Below are positions 32,477 through 42,459 of a stretch of DNA of 64,000 bases, one piece after another. This stretch comes from Halothermothrix sp. (GTDB lineage Bacteria; Bacillota; Halanaerobiia; DY22613), in the NCBI GenBank assembly GCA_016841825.1, contig JAENYK010000015.1, forward strand, positions 1 to 64,000, given 5' to 3'. Both the position numbers and the translations under genes were made by a program. The notes under the pieces were generated by a model, which saw nothing but the letters and a program-made list of their open reading frames with translations, searched no databases and was not told the DNA's origin. Positions within the stretch are counted from its first letter, which is position 1. Each line of letters starts with the position of its first letter.

Positions 32477-34753
32477 TTATAACATGCCGATCGGGTCGAC
32501 ATCAACTGTCACAGTTACAGAAGATTTTTGTCCATCATAAAATTTTTTCATTACATCCTGACAAATCATTCTGAGGACATCTCCATTATCGGCATCATTC
32601 TCAGAGTATATATTATTAGTAAGCCCTCTACTCTTTAATATAATCTGCCAACGAAATCTCCCCCGCACCCTGGATAAAGGTGCAGGAGCAGGACCCAATA
32701 GCTCAATAGGACACTCCTCTATCTTCATGGCGAAATAGTTCGCCAATCGGTGAGCTTCTTCAATCACCGCACTTTCTGATTCATCCTGAAGGATAATATT
32801 GATTAACTGACTAAACGGTGGTTGTTTAATCTCTTTTCGATACCCTATCTCTTCATGGAAAAACAGTTCATAATCATGAGTTTTGGCAGCTTTTATACTA
32901 TAGTGATCAGGAGAATAGGTCTGCACGATTACTTCCCCCTGTTCTGATCCTCTACCGGTACGTCCTGCTACCTGAGTCAATAACTGAAAAGTTCTTTCTC
33001 CACTACGAAAATCGGGAAAATGTAAAGCAGTATCAGCAATGATCACTCCTACAAGAGTTACATTAGGAAAATCATGACCTTTTGAGATCATCTGGGTGCC
33101 AATCAAGATATCAACCTTCTTTTCCCGAAAAGCTTTTAAAATCCGATCATGGGCTCCTTTTCTTCTTGTTGTATCAACGTCCATTCTGGCAATCCTCGCC
33201 TCTGGATAACGTTCTCTGGTATATTCTTCAACCTGCTGAGTTCCGATCCCAAAATGTTTGATCAGATTACTTCCACAGTTAGGACAATTTTGAGGTGGTT
33301 TTTCTGTATAATCACAATAATGGCATTGAAGTAGATTAGTATCAGCATGATATGTGAGTGAGACATCACACTGCTGACAGCGAATCACATAACCACATTC
33401 TCTGCACAGTACAAAATTAGAATAGCCACGTCTATTTAAAAATAGGATAACCTGTTTTTTCTCTCTTAACCGTTCTTTAATCGCCTGATCCAATTGATTA
33501 CTAAAAATAGTTCGATTTCCCTGTTTTAGCTCCTTTCGCATATCTATAATCTGAACAGGCGGTAATGGACTAAGATTAACTCGTTCCGGAAGAGTAATTA
33601 ACTTATAATCCCCAATCAAAGCATGATAACTACTCTCCACAGCAGGAGTCGCACTCCCCAGCAAGGTCACTGCATTCTGCAGCTCAGCCCGCTTAATCGC
33701 CACATCTCTAGCATGATATTTAACCTGATCCGTCTGTTTATAAGAAGTCTCATGTTCTTCATCAATAATAATCAGACCTAGATTTTGGAATGGTGCAAAG
33801 ACGGCAGATCTTGCACCAACGACGATCTTAACATCACCCTGATAGATCTTCTGCCATTCATCAAACCGCTCCCCCAGTGAAAGTTGACTATGCCAGACCG
33901 CTACACTATTACCAAAACGAGATTTAAAACGCTCAACAGTTTGTGGAGTCAAAGCGATCTCAGGAACCAGAACAATTGCATCCTTACCTCTACTTAAAGC
34001 TTCCTGAATTACCTGTAGATAGACCTCTGTCTTACCACTACCTGTCACTCCTTTCAATAAAATCGTACAAACTTCATCTTTATCCATGGCTTCACATATC
34101 TGGGTAATCGCCTGAAATTGATGATAATTGGGCTTTAATGGTTGGGATGACACGTAATTGCTAGCATCATAGGGATCTCTTTGTAAAGCTATCTCTTGAT
34201 TCAAAATTAATCTTTTATCCGCTAGCCCCTTTAAAGTGCTATATCCTGTGGTAAATTTACGCACCAGCTCAGCGGTCAGAAAAGATTTTGTCGGATTTTT
34301 CAGCAAAAAACTTAAAATCTCAGCCTGTTTGGGAGCCCGTTTTCCATACTCAGTGAGCCAGGACTGGCATTCTTCTTCACTGGCTAGGAGACTCACAAAC
34401 TGCTGAGTTTTGACCTGAACCCTATTCCCAACAATTCCCGTAGGAATAACTGTTTTTATCACATTGATTAAAACTGCCTGATAATAACTACTGATCCACT
34501 GCATCAGTTCTAACATTGTTTCATCAAATAACGGATAATCATGAAGTAAACGATAAATCTCTTTCGTTTGGGCAATCTCAGGAGTATCTTTTAAACCAAC
34601 AACAAATCCCTCAATCTTTCGCGGACCAAAAGGAATCAGAACATGACTACCTACTTTAATCTTGCCCAGATATCGTACGGGAATCTTATAATCAAAAGGT
34701 CGATTCACTTTCCGGGCTGGTAGTTCGACCGTTACACTTGCATATTGCTTCAT
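32477..34753 (-). CDS. priA: Primosomal replication-restart helicase
   Basis: A 758-residue DNA helicase that reloads replisomes at stalled forks. It has the N-terminal 3'-end-binding domain (RPFDYKIPVRYLGKIKVGSH), Walker A GVTGSGKTEVYLQ, DEEH box IIDEEHETSYKQ, and an eight-Cys zinc region (CRECGYVIRCQQC, then CHYCDY and CPNCG). The helicase motif VAGRTGRG follows. The ATG at 34751-34753 is chosen because GGGGAG lies 7 bases upstream. It heads the priA-def-fmt order. Confidence 0.95.
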   Translation of the reverse strand: MKQYASVTVELPARKVNRPFDYKIPVRYLGKIKVGSHVLIPFGPRKIEGFVVGLKDTPEIAQTKEIYRLLHDYPLFDETMLELMQWISSYYQAVLINVIKTVIPTGIVGNRVQVKTQQFVSLLASEEECQSWLTEYGKRAPKQAEILSFLLKNPTKSFLTAELVRKFTTGYSTLKGLADKRLILNQEIALQRDPYDASNYVSSQPLKPNYHQFQAITQICEAMDKDEVCTILLKGVTGSGKTEVYLQVIQEALSRGKDAIVLVPEIALTPQTVERFKSRFGNSVAVWHSQLSLGERFDEWQKIYQGDVKIVVGARSAVFAPFQNLGLIIIDEEHETSYKQTDQVKYHARDVAIKRAELQNAVTLLGSATPAVESSYHALIGDYKLITLPERVNLSPLPPVQIIDMRKELKQGNRTIFSNQLDQAIKERLREKKQVILFLNRRGYSNFVLCRECGYVIRCQQCDVSLTYHADTNLLQCHYCDYTEKPPQNCPNCGSNLIKHFGIGTQQVEEYTRERYPEARIARMDVDTTRRKGAHDRILKAFREKKVDILIGTQMISKGHDFPNVTLVGVIIADTALHFPDFRSGERTFQLLTQVAGRTGRGSEQGEVIVQTYSPDHYSIKAAKTHDYELFFHEEIGYRKEIKQPPFSQLINIILQDESESAVIEEAHRLANYFAMKIEECPIELLGPAPAPLSRVRGRFRWQIILKSRGLTNNIYSENDADNGDVLRMICQDVMKKFYDGQKSSVTVTVDVDPIGML

Positions 34754-34785
34754 ACCCACTCTCCCCTTTATCCATTCCAAAAAAT

Positions 34786-35820
34786 CTATTCCGTATCATT
34801 CATCATCTTCAAAGTTATAATACTGCCTATTAAAATAAAAATATAAAATGTCATAAACCGCCAGGCGACCATCAGTATTCCCAATAGATGTGTGGGAACA
34901 AAAGGTGCAAAAAAAGCTGCAAACCCCAATTCAGCTGCTCCACTGGCTCCAGGAGTTGGAATATACGGTAAGATCAAATACATAATCGTCTGCATGATAA
35001 AAGCCCTTACAAAGAAAGGTTTCCCACCTAAGCCAATCAAAATTACTGGAGCAATCATGAAAAAGAAAGTCCAAAATAATCCAGTAAAGATCAATGCCAA
35101 AAAAATAGCCATCTTTTTCTTAGCAGCTAACGTCCATAGACATTGGTGAAAAACCTCTATCTCATGAAAAGCCTGATCAATTAAAGTGTCAAATTTGATC
35201 CGCCAGTCTCCTTTAGTAAAGATTCTGTTCACCAACGGTAGCCTGGTAATCCCTCTAGCAATAATCGGGATAACCTGGGGTTTCCAGATAAAAAAAAGAA
35301 GAATAACGGTTATAGTGATACTACCCGAAACTGCAGCATTAAAAACCCCTACGGGCATCTGCCCTGGATTAATAAGATCCCGATAAAAAAAGAAAAAAAT
35401 CGGTCCTAACAAACCAAAAAAAATATTCCGCATAACCCATTGAACAATAATTATCGAAGATGCTTTTCCCAATGACATTCCCAACTGACTTAAGAAAAAA
35501 GTCTGAATAGGTCCCCCTCCGGAAGCAAAAGGAGTTACATTAGAGACAAAAGCACCCGACAAATAATTTTTAATCCCCTCTTTAAGAGTAATTTTCTCAT
35601 TTAAAGCAGTAGCAAGAATCTGCATTCTGATCCCCTGGGTAAACCACATCAAAAACATTAAACCAAAAGCCAACAATAGATAAGAAAATTTAATCTGGCC
35701 CATCTGAGTCAATTCTTTTATATCCATAGTACGAACTAGTAGCAAAACTGATACCACAATACTTATCGTCAACGAAAGTTTCAATCCTTTGATCAGACTA
35801 CTACGCTTAATTTGTTTCAT
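34786..35820 (-). CDS. Flippase-like integral membrane protein (LPG synthase TM-domain family)
   Basis: About 344 residues with eight or so membrane segments (for example LTISIVVSVLLLVRT, SYLLLAFGLMFLMWFTQGI) and the family stretch NVTPFASGGGPIQTFFL with a late PTPGASGAAELGF. This domain is shared by the membrane half of lysylphosphatidylglycerol synthases (MprF) and by stand-alone flippase-like proteins. The aminoacyltransferase half is absent here. It may move lipids, but the substrate is unknown. The ATG at 35818-35820 gives best spacing to AAAGGTG. Confidence 0.82.
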   Translation of the reverse strand: MKQIKRSSLIKGLKLSLTISIVVSVLLLVRTMDIKELTQMGQIKFSYLLLAFGLMFLMWFTQGIRMQILATALNEKITLKEGIKNYLSGAFVSNVTPFASGGGPIQTFFLSQLGMSLGKASSIIIVQWVMRNIFFGLLGPIFFFFYRDLINPGQMPVGVFNAAVSGSITITVILLFFIWKPQVIPIIARGITRLPLVNRIFTKGDWRIKFDTLIDQAFHEIEVFHQCLWTLAAKKKMAIFLALIFTGLFWTFFFMIAPVILIGLGGKPFFVRAFIMQTIMYLILPYIPTPGASGAAELGFAAFFAPFVPTHLLGILMVAWRFMTFYIFILIGSIITLKMMNDTE

Positions 35821-35843
35821 CATTGTCACCTTTATTTAATATT

Positions 35844-35990
35844 ATTGTCAAAGTCGCATCAACAGCAAACTGTTAATTTTTAAGTTAACGACTCCAGAAG
35901 GATATTTGTACCTCATCTGAAGTAAACACTATTTAGATATTTATACCTCCACCCATAAAAGCTGGGAAACTTCCATTCTGATATTCGTTA
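35844..35990 (+). repeat. Dispersed repeat family, copy E (full length)
   Basis: Shows all parts: AAAGTCGCATCAACAGCAAA with CTGTTAAT, GTTAACGACTCCAGAAGG, TTGTACCTCATCTGAAGTAA, CACTATTTAGATATTTATAC, CTCCACCCATAAAAGCTGGG, and ACTTCCATTCTGATATTCGT with a final TA. It lies between metK and the flippase-like gene. Confidence 0.75.
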
Positions 35991-36055
35991 AAAAATAATA
36001 ATTCTCAGCATTCTCTTAGTATTATTCAACATCAAACCTAATATTCCTCTAAAAG

Positions 36056-36094
36056 AAAAAGGGAGCTTTCAAAAGAAAGTCCCCCCCTTTTTTT
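36056..36094 (-). terminator. Terminator of metK
   Basis: GACTTTC and GAAAGCTCCC-type arms pair around TTTT on the minus strand (GGGACTTTC with GAAAGCTCCC) and are followed by TTTTTCTTTT. It lies about 40 bases after the metK stop. Confidence 0.8.
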
Positions 36095-36132
36095 GTCCAA
36101 TCAAATCTTTGTATACATTATTATAAAAATTT

Positions 36133-37332
36133 TTATACAGACACTTTGGAGTTACAGTAGTTTTTCAAAACTTCCACTTTATCAAGCTGCTCCCAGGGCA
36201 AATCCAGATCATTACGCCCAAAATGACCATAAGCAGCAATCTGACGATATAGAGGTCTTCGCAGATCGAGATCCCTAATAATACAAGCTGGACGCAAGTC
36301 AAAATTCTCTTTAATTGCGGCAACGATCAGCTCATCCTCTACCTTATTAGTACCGAAAGTGTCTACCATTATGGATACAGGTTCGGCAACACCAATGGCA
36401 TAAGCTAATTGAACTTCACACTTATCAGCAAGACCTGCTGCTACTACATTTTTCGCAACATAACGGGCTGCGTAGGCGGCAGATCGGTCAACCTTTGTTG
36501 GATCTTTTCCTGAAAAAGCACCACCACCGTGGCGTGCATAACCGCCATATGTATCAACAATAATCTTCCGTCCAGTCAAACCAGTATCTCCCTGAGGACC
36601 ACCAATTACAAAACGACCAGTTGGGTTAATCAAAATACGAGTTTTGTCATTCAACAGATCTTCGGAAACTGTCGGATTAATCACATGTTCGATTAAATCC
36701 TTTTCGATTCTCTCTAAAGCCACATCGGGATGATGCTGAGTAGAGATGACTATTGTATCCACACGCACAGGTTTATCATCAACATACTCAATAGTTACCT
36801 GAGTTTTACCATCCGGACGCAGATAAGATAAGGTTTTATCTCTTCTCACCTCAGATAGACGAAGAGCCAATTTATGAGCCAACATAATCGACAAAGGCAT
36901 GTATTCTTCCGTCTCATTTGTTGCAAAACCGAACATTAAACCTTGATCACCAGCACCAATAGCTTCATCAATCTTCATTGCACCTTTCTTAGACTCTAAC
37001 GCTTCGTTAACACCCATTGCAATGTCGGTAGACTGTTCATCAATTGATGTTAAAACAGCACAAGTATCAGCATCAAACCCATACTTGGCTCTGGTATAAC
37101 CAATCTCACGAACAGTTTGCCTGACCACTTTTGGAATATCAACATAGCACTGAGTAGTAATCTCACCGGAGACCACTATTAGACCAGTTGTCAATAGTGT
37201 TTCGCAGGCTACACGTCCATTGGGGTCTTCAGCTAAGATCGCATCAAGAACAGCATCAGAGATCTGGTCTGCCATCTTATCTGGATGTCCTTCAGTTACC
37301 GATTCAGAAGTAAACAGATACTTCTTTACCAT
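36133..37332 (-). CDS. metK: S-adenosylmethionine synthetase
   Basis: A 399-residue enzyme making SAM from methionine and ATP. Signatures: [19 protein letters not shown] at the start, [12 protein letters not shown] (hexapeptide region near 120) and [19 protein letters not shown] near 260. AAAGGGTG precedes the ATG. A SAM-I riboswitch and terminator lie in the leader, so expression should fall when SAM is high. Confidence 0.97.
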   Translation of the reverse strand: MVKKYLFTSESVTEGHPDKMADQISDAVLDAILAEDPNGRVACETLLTTGLIVVSGEITTQCYVDIPKVVRQTVREIGYTRAKYGFDADTCAVLTSIDEQSTDIAMGVNEALESKKGAMKIDEAIGAGDQGLMFGFATNETEEYMPLSIMLAHKLALRLSEVRRDKTLSYLRPDGKTQVTIEYVDDKPVRVDTIVISTQHHPDVALERIEKDLIEHVINPTVSEDLLNDKTRILINPTGRFVIGGPQGDTGLTGRKIIVDTYGGYARHGGGAFSGKDPTKVDRSAAYAARYVAKNVVAAGLADKCEVQLAYAIGVAEPVSIMVDTFGTNKVEDELIVAAIKENFDLRPACIIRDLDLRRPLYRQIAAYGHFGRNDLDLPWEQLDKVEVLKNYCNSKVSV

Positions 37333-37487
37333 TATTAATTCACCCTTTCTTGTAGAATTTTAATAAATAATATATTGAACTAAGAATTACAATAATTCTT
37401 AATTTCGGAATCTGACCGGGAATAAATCCAGCTCTATTAAATAGATTATCAATATTTATCTTGTGGTACTTAAAAGTATTTTAACCT

Positions 37488-37519
37488 CCCAAAAAGAAAA
37501 CTCTCCGCAAGGGAGAGTT
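37488..37519 (-). terminator. Terminator of the SAM-I riboswitch
   Basis: On the minus strand AACTCTCC and GGAGAGTT pair around CTTGC and are followed by TTCTTTTT. It lies 19 bases beyond the aptamer and is its expression platform. Confidence 0.9.
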
Positions 37520-37536
37520 AAATTCGAGTATGCCAA

Positions 37537-37640
37537 ACATCTCTCAAGTACTTCTCTTGCAGGAGTTGGCACCATACACAAAATGTGATTGTGCGGTTGC
37601 CGGGTATCATCGGGCCAGTCCCTCCACCTCTCTTGATGTT
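37537..37640 (-). ncRNA. SAM-I riboswitch (S-box)
   Basis: On the minus strand the conserved text runs CATCAAGAGAGGTGGAGGGA, CTGGCCCGATGATACCCGGC, AACCGCACAATC, GGTGCCAACTCCTGC and ACTTGAGAGATG. These are the P1, kink-turn and P3/P4 elements of the S-box. It controls metK. Confidence 0.97.
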
Positions 37641-37717
37641 TTTGATATTTTATTGTCAAATTCCTATTTTTAGTATAACATTCCAAAGTTATGTTGTCAA
37701 CAACAATTTTTAAAAAT

Positions 37718-38410
37718 TTAAACTAGTTCCACGGGAATCTGCCCACTAATTCTCACAGAGTCAGAATCTACTTTACAAATATATGCTTTAGCCTGCACTC
37801 CTGACTCAACTGCTTCTTTTAAAGTATTAGCAAATTCTGGATCAGTCTCGCGATTGGGGGTAAAGATAACTGCATCATCCCTCTGAATCAGAAAAATAAC
37901 AAAAGTATCATATCCTTCCCGATAAGCCCGGATCAATTCTCGCAAATGTCTCACTCCTCTGGAAGTAGGAGCATCAGGAAACATGGCTACACCGTTTTTA
38001 ACCAGAGTAACAGATTTGACTTCACAAAAGCCCTCTCTTTTACCCGTTAATTTGATGTCTAAACGACTATCACCATAGACAACCTCCCGTCTTTCAACCT
38101 GGTAATCAACTAAATCAGTTAACAAACCCTGATTAATCGCCTCACTCACCAGATAATTGGGAAGCCGGGAATCAATAGATACCAGGAGATCCCCATATTG
38201 AGCTATAATCAGATCATAAGGAGTCTTACGTCCCTCTTTGGACTGTTCTTCCAAAACCACCCGATTACCAGGATACAATAGCTCTTTCATCCGTCCCGAA
38301 TTGGGTACATGAGCTTTAACCAATTGACCGTCAACTTCTACCAGTGCTGCAAATCTATTAGATCTCTTTACAAATCGGCCACTTCTGGTCTGATTAGTAA
38401 TCTGATACAT
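37718..38410 (-). CDS. sfsA: SfsA-family protein (sugar fermentation stimulation homologue)
   Basis: A 230-residue protein of the SfsA family, with an N-terminal OB-like region (GRFVKRSNRFAALVEVDG, VKAHVPNSGRMKELL) and a nuclease-like C-terminal part (DIKLTGKREGFCEVKSVTL, MFPDAPTSRGVRHLREL). The D...EVK arrangement resembles PD-(D/E)XK nucleases. The Escherichia coli protein was named for effects on maltose genes, but its biochemical role is unsettled. It begins immediately after the lgt stop codon, so the two are likely co-transcribed. Confidence 0.9.
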   Translation of the reverse strand: MYQITNQTRSGRFVKRSNRFAALVEVDGQLVKAHVPNSGRMKELLYPGNRVVLEEQSKEGRKTPYDLIIAQYGDLLVSIDSRLPNYLVSEAINQGLLTDLVDYQVERREVVYGDSRLDIKLTGKREGFCEVKSVTLVKNGVAMFPDAPTSRGVRHLRELIRAYREGYDTFVIFLIQRDDAVIFTPNRETDPEFANTLKEAVESGVQAKAYICKVDSDSVRISGQIPVELV

Positions 38411-39157
38411 CTATCCATTCTCCCTGGCGTTAACTTTTCGACGGATAATCGCCCAACCTACCGAAACAATGATTAAAGCCACACTAATCAATTGGGCCAC
38501 TCTGATTGGACCAAGCATCAAACTATCAGTTCGCAGACCTTCAATAAAGAAGCGACCAACTGAATAGAGAGCGAGATATGCGAAAAATACTTCTCCAGTC
38601 TTGATAAATTTTCGCCTTCTAAACCAGAGGAGGAAACCAAAGATCAATAAATTCCACAGCGATTCATATAGAAATGTCGGATGCCGATATGCACCGTCAA
38701 TATACATCGCCCAGGGTAACGAAGTTTCATAACCATAAGCCTCCTGGTTGACAAAATTACCCCACCGTCCAATAGCTTGAGCAATAATCACACTTGGTGC
38801 GGCAATATCAGCAATATCCCAAAAGTTAACTTTGTAATGTCTGGCAATTAGTATTCCAACTAATATCGCTGCAATTAAAGCGCCATGAATAGCCAGTCCA
38901 CCTTCCCAGATGTATAGTGCTCTAATTGGATTGGAGACATAATTCTTCCATTCAAAGATGACATAATATAGACGAGCTCCAATAATACCTGCAGGGACAC
39001 CAAAGATAATCAGATCATAAAACAGATCAGGATTAAAGCCCCGTCTAGTGCCTTCCCGCAAGCCTAATATAAAAGCAATAGTAACTCCAGTTCCAATAAT
39101 TATCCCATACCAATGAACTGCTAGTGGACCAATCTGAAAAGCAATTGGATCAACCAT
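38411..39157 (-). CDS. lgt: Prolipoprotein diacylglyceryl transferase
   Basis: A 248-residue membrane enzyme with about seven helices that transfers diacylglycerol to the lipobox Cys of prolipoproteins, such as the one at 13698-14690. Motifs: VHWYGIIIGTGV near the start, the Lgt signature GRWGNFVNQEAYG near 140 and RPTFLYES-like YRHPTFLYESLWN. The ATG at 39155-39157 follows GAGGGGTGAG. It begins the leftward housekeeping run. Confidence 0.95.
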   Translation of the reverse strand: MVDPIAFQIGPLAVHWYGIIIGTGVTIAFILGLREGTRRGFNPDLFYDLIIFGVPAGIIGARLYYVIFEWKNYVSNPIRALYIWEGGLAIHGALIAAILVGILIARHYKVNFWDIADIAAPSVIIAQAIGRWGNFVNQEAYGYETSLPWAMYIDGAYRHPTFLYESLWNLLIFGFLLWFRRRKFIKTGEVFFAYLALYSVGRFFIEGLRTDSLMLGPIRVAQLISVALIIVSVGWAIIRRKVNARENG

Positions 39158-39186
39158 TAATCTCACCCCTCATTTTTAATTTTTTC

Positions 39187-39337
39187 AATGTTAAAGTCGC
39201 ATTAACAGCAAGCTGTTAATGCCTTAAATTTAACGACTTCAGAAGGGGATTTGTACTTCCACTGAAGTGTACACTATTTCGTTACTTTATACTCCCACCT
39301 ATAGAGAGCGGGAGATTTTCCTTCTAAAATGTCGTTA
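39187..39337 (+). repeat. Dispersed repeat family, copy F (full length, best preserved)
   Basis: Contains the palindrome GCATTAACAGC-AA-GCTGTTAATGC (39199-39222), TTTAACGACTTCAGAAGG, the hairpin CTTCAG...CTGAAG, CTTTATACTCCCACC, GAGCGGGAGATTTTCC, and the end TTCTAAAATGTCGTTA. It lies between the divergent lgt and ABC-transporter genes. Confidence 0.8.
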
Positions 39338-39772
39338 TATCCTATCTCCATTATGTCCTTTAAATTATATTGGATAAGATAACATAAGTCAAGGTGAGCG
39401 ATGTAGGATGAACCGTTAACTACACTTCTTTTTTCTCTCTTTATACATATAATTTACATAAGCCAGGAACAAAATGTCACTTTTATCCCAGATAATTTAT
39501 TAGGAAATATCAAGAACTTCAAAAAAATTTTAAAGATTAGAGAGGGAATTTGTTCTTTTTGTTGAAAAGAAAGATTAAGAAAACATTAAAAATACATAAA
39601 TTTTCATAGACAATTTTTTGATAATTTTTTTTAAGGAAGCCTACATCATACTTTTCCATCTGGCTTGCCTTATTTATTCAATTATTTTTTTTATCTTTTG
39701 AGGAGGTGAGTTCTCTACCAAATACCAAATTCATTTTTTTAAACAGGTATCTATATTAAAGGAGGTAAAAAG
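39338..39772. other. Gene-free leader of the ABC-transporter operon
   Basis: No gene is supported. AAGGAAGCC (39632-39640) and GGCTTGCCTT (39661-39670) form an imperfect stem followed by a T-rich stretch, so a leader attenuator is possible. Runs of A and T around 39540-39630 may hold the promoter, but I did not assign boxes. Confidence 0.4.
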
Positions 39773-41419
39773 ATGAGTAGAAGATTTTTGATCCTGTGTT
39801 TAATGTTATTATTAGTGAGCAGTATTGCTTTGGCTGCAGATGGCCCTGAGTATGGTGGAAGATTTGTTGATACTGAGATTGGTGACTGGGGGGAAATGTT
39901 TAATCCAATCCTATATGAAGCTGCTTCTGATGGTGATATTATCGGCTTAGTGTTCAATGGTTTAGTTCAATATAACTCAAACTTAGAAATTATTCCTGAG
40001 CTTGCGGAAAAATTTGAGATCTCTGAAGATGGGTTAACTTATACCTTTTACCTACATAAAGGTGTTAAGTTCCATGACGGTCACGAACTAACTGCTGAAG
40101 ATGTTGCTTATACATATACTACTCTGGTTCATCCAGATTATACTGGTGTTCGAGGAGGGGACTTTTTATCTATTAAAGGTGCAAGAGATTTTAGAGATGG
40201 TAAAGCTGACTCTGTCGAAGGTATTAAGGTTATCGATGATTACACCATTCAGATTATTACTGAAGAGACTGACTCTGCTTTCTTAGCTGCCTTAACAATA
40301 GGTATTTTACCAGCACACCTGTTAAAAAATGTTCCTGTTGCTGAATTGGAGAATAACGAGTTCAACCGCCAACCAATTGGTACTGGTCCTTTTACTTTCC
40401 ATGAATATGTGAGTGGTCAATACTGGATTGGTAAAGCTTTTGATGATTATTTCCTGGGTCGTCCATATCTAGATGAGTATATGTATCGAATTGTAGCTCA
40501 ATCCTCTTTACCTATGTTATTTGAGAAAAGAGAGATTGATGTTGCTAGTTTATTACCAGATCATTTCAAGAAAGTCAAAGAACTGCCAACTGTTAAACCA
40601 TTTACTAGTCCTCGTTTCCAAATGTTATATATGGGGGTTAACCAAAAGAGTCCTAAATTTGTTAACAAACGTGTAAAACAAGCTTTGCTTTATGGTTTTA
40701 ACCGTGAAGTTATGGTTAACGCTATCTTCAAAGGTTTTGGTGAAGTTGCTCACTCTGTAATTCCAACTGTATCCTGGGCTTATAATGGTAATATGACAAA
40801 ATACAACTTTAACCAAATCACTGCTAGAAAATTATTAGAAGAAGCTGGTTATAACAAACTTGACAAAGATGGTATCAGAATGAATGCTGAAGGTCAAAGA
40901 CTAGAGATTGACTTCCTGTGCTATCAAGAGAATACTGCCATCACTAAGGTTGTTGAGCTTTATCAACAAATGATGAAATTGATCGGTGTTGAAGTTAACA
41001 TTACTATGATGGAATTTAATGCTCTATTAGACCGTGTATACAATCCAGATGGTTGGGACTTCTATATCATGTACTGGGGATTAACTCCAGACCCAGACTG
41101 GAGCTTTGCTCTCAAGAGTGATGCAGCCTGGAATGATGTATTCTTCGTTAACGAAGAAAGTGATCTACTTTTAGACGCCGGTAGAAAAGAACTAGATCAA
41201 GAAAAACGTACTGAGATCTATTATGAATGGCAAGAATTAGTTATGCAAGAACTGCCATACTACCCATTGATGTTCCCAACTGCCGCTACATGCTTAGATG
41301 TAAGAGTTCATGGCTACAACGAAAACCAAGGTCCTTTAGGTTTATTAGTTGGCCCAGAAGGTACTTTATATAATAAACTCTGGATTCCCAAAGCTGAACA
41401 ATTCCGCATTACTCAATAA
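39773..41419 (+). CDS. Extracellular solute-binding protein of a peptide-type ABC importer
   Basis: A 548-residue family-5 solute-binding protein (DppA/OppA type). Residues 1-22 are a signal peptide (RFLILCLMLLLVSSIALA), without a lipobox Cys at the cleavage site. Family text: YTFYLHKGVKFHDGHELTAE, DVAYTYTTL, PIGTGPFTF and a late DWSFALKSDA. AAAGGAGG precedes the ATG. It captures peptides or nickel/sugar-like solutes for the permeases that follow. The exact substrate cannot be told from sequence. Lack of a lipid anchor is unusual for a Gram-positive binding protein and would suit a cell with an outer membrane, but this is inference. Confidence 0.92.
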   Translation: MSRRFLILCLMLLLVSSIALAADGPEYGGRFVDTEIGDWGEMFNPILYEAASDGDIIGLVFNGLVQYNSNLEIIPELAEKFEISEDGLTYTFYLHKGVKFHDGHELTAEDVAYTYTTLVHPDYTGVRGGDFLSIKGARDFRDGKADSVEGIKVIDDYTIQIITEETDSAFLAALTIGILPAHLLKNVPVAELENNEFNRQPIGTGPFTFHEYVSGQYWIGKAFDDYFLGRPYLDEYMYRIVAQSSLPMLFEKREIDVASLLPDHFKKVKELPTVKPFTSPRFQMLYMGVNQKSPKFVNKRVKQALLYGFNREVMVNAIFKGFGEVAHSVIPTVSWAYNGNMTKYNFNQITARKLLEEAGYNKLDKDGIRMNAEGQRLEIDFLCYQENTAITKVVELYQQMMKLIGVEVNITMMEFNALLDRVYNPDGWDFYIMYWGLTPDPDWSFALKSDAAWNDVFFVNEESDLLLDAGRKELDQEKRTEIYYEWQELVMQELPYYPLMFPTAATCLDVRVHGYNENQGPLGLLVGPEGTLYNKLWIPKAEQFRITQ

Positions 41420-41429
41420 TCAAATACAT

Positions 41430-41465
41430 CCTAGGCCCTACAATGTAGGGCCTACTAGGTTTTCA
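41430..41465 (+). terminator. Intercistronic hairpin between binding-protein and permease genes
   Basis: TAGGCCCTACA and TGTAGGGCCTA form an 11-bp stem with almost no loop, followed shortly by TTTTCATTTTT. Such hairpins often cause partial termination or mRNA stabilisation, giving more binding protein than permease. Confidence 0.7.
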
Positions 41466-41485
41466 TTTTTAAGGGGGGGGAATTT

Positions 41486-42439
41486 TTGCGTACTTATCTT
41501 ATTAAGCGTATATTACAAGGGATCCCGGTTCTTTTTGCTTTATCGTTAATTATTTTCTTTGTTATCAACTTAGCCCCTGGAGATCCATTAGCTGGTATGA
41601 TGGATCCACACATTACTTCAGAAGACCTGGCAAGAAGACGGGAACAGTTAGGTTTAAATGAATCGATTATTGTTCGCTATTTTAATTGGTTGAAGAATGC
41701 GTTACGTGGAGATTTTGGTCGTTCCATGAAAGTTGGGCGAAGACCCGTAGCAGAACTTTTACAAGAAAGATTACCTAACTCTATCATTTTAAATGTTGCT
41801 GCTATGTTAATTTCCTGGTTACTTGCTGTACCAATTGGTATATTCTCAGCCCTGAAACAGTATTCGCTGGCAGATCATACGATAACTTTCTTTATCTTTA
41901 TTGGGCTATCGCTACCGAGTTTTTTCTTTGCTTTATTAGCAATTTATATTTTTTCATTTAAGATTCCAATATTCCCAATTGGTGGAATGAGAACGCCAGG
42001 TGCTCCTTTTTCTATTTTGGATATTCTCTATCATATGGCTTTACCGGCTATAGCAATGGGCTTCTTGGGAATTGCGAGTATGACACGTTTTACCCGTTCC
42101 AGTATGTTAGAAGTTGTAAAACAAGACTATATCAGAACAGCCCGTTCTAAAGGTTTAACTGAAAAAGTCGTTATTTATAAACATGCATTGCGGAATGCTT
42201 TGATTCCCATAGTGACTATTTTCGGTTTGAGTATACCTGGTATCTTTGGTGGCTCAATTATCATTGAACAGATTTTTACCTGGCCTGGTATGGGTACTTT
42301 GTCGGTAAAAGCTGTTTTTAGTAGAGATTATCCAGTAATCATGGCGGTAAATATGTTCTATGCCTTAATAACTTACTTAGGTAACCTAATTGCTGATGTT
42401 TTATATGCAGTTGTGGACCCAAGAATACGGTATGATTAA
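41486..42439 (+). CDS. ABC transporter permease, DppB/OppB type
   Basis: A 317-residue inner-membrane permease with six helices. The start is TTG 41486-41488 behind AAGGGGGGGG. Family text: LIKRILQGIPVLFALSLIIF, a later FTRSSMLEVVKQDYIRTARS, and KGLTEKVVIYKHALRNALIP (the EAA-type loop contacting the ATPase). It ends VDPRIRYD, as expected. It follows the binding-protein gene and precedes the partner permease. Confidence 0.93.
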   Translation: MRTYLIKRILQGIPVLFALSLIIFFVINLAPGDPLAGMMDPHITSEDLARRREQLGLNESIIVRYFNWLKNALRGDFGRSMKVGRRPVAELLQERLPNSIILNVAAMLISWLLAVPIGIFSALKQYSLADHTITFFIFIGLSLPSFFFALLAIYIFSFKIPIFPIGGMRTPGAPFSILDILYHMALPAIAMGFLGIASMTRFTRSSMLEVVKQDYIRTARSKGLTEKVVIYKHALRNALIPIVTIFGLSIPGIFGGSIIIEQIFTWPGMGTLSVKAVFSRDYPVIMAVNMFYALITYLGNLIADVLYAVVDPRIRYD

Positions 42440-42459
42440 TAGATGAAAGGAGGCCTATA

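Noticed and set aside
37456-37686. A 76-codon leftward ORF
   Set aside because: It coincides with the SAM-I riboswitch and its terminator and has no ribosome-binding site; the RNA explains the sequence.
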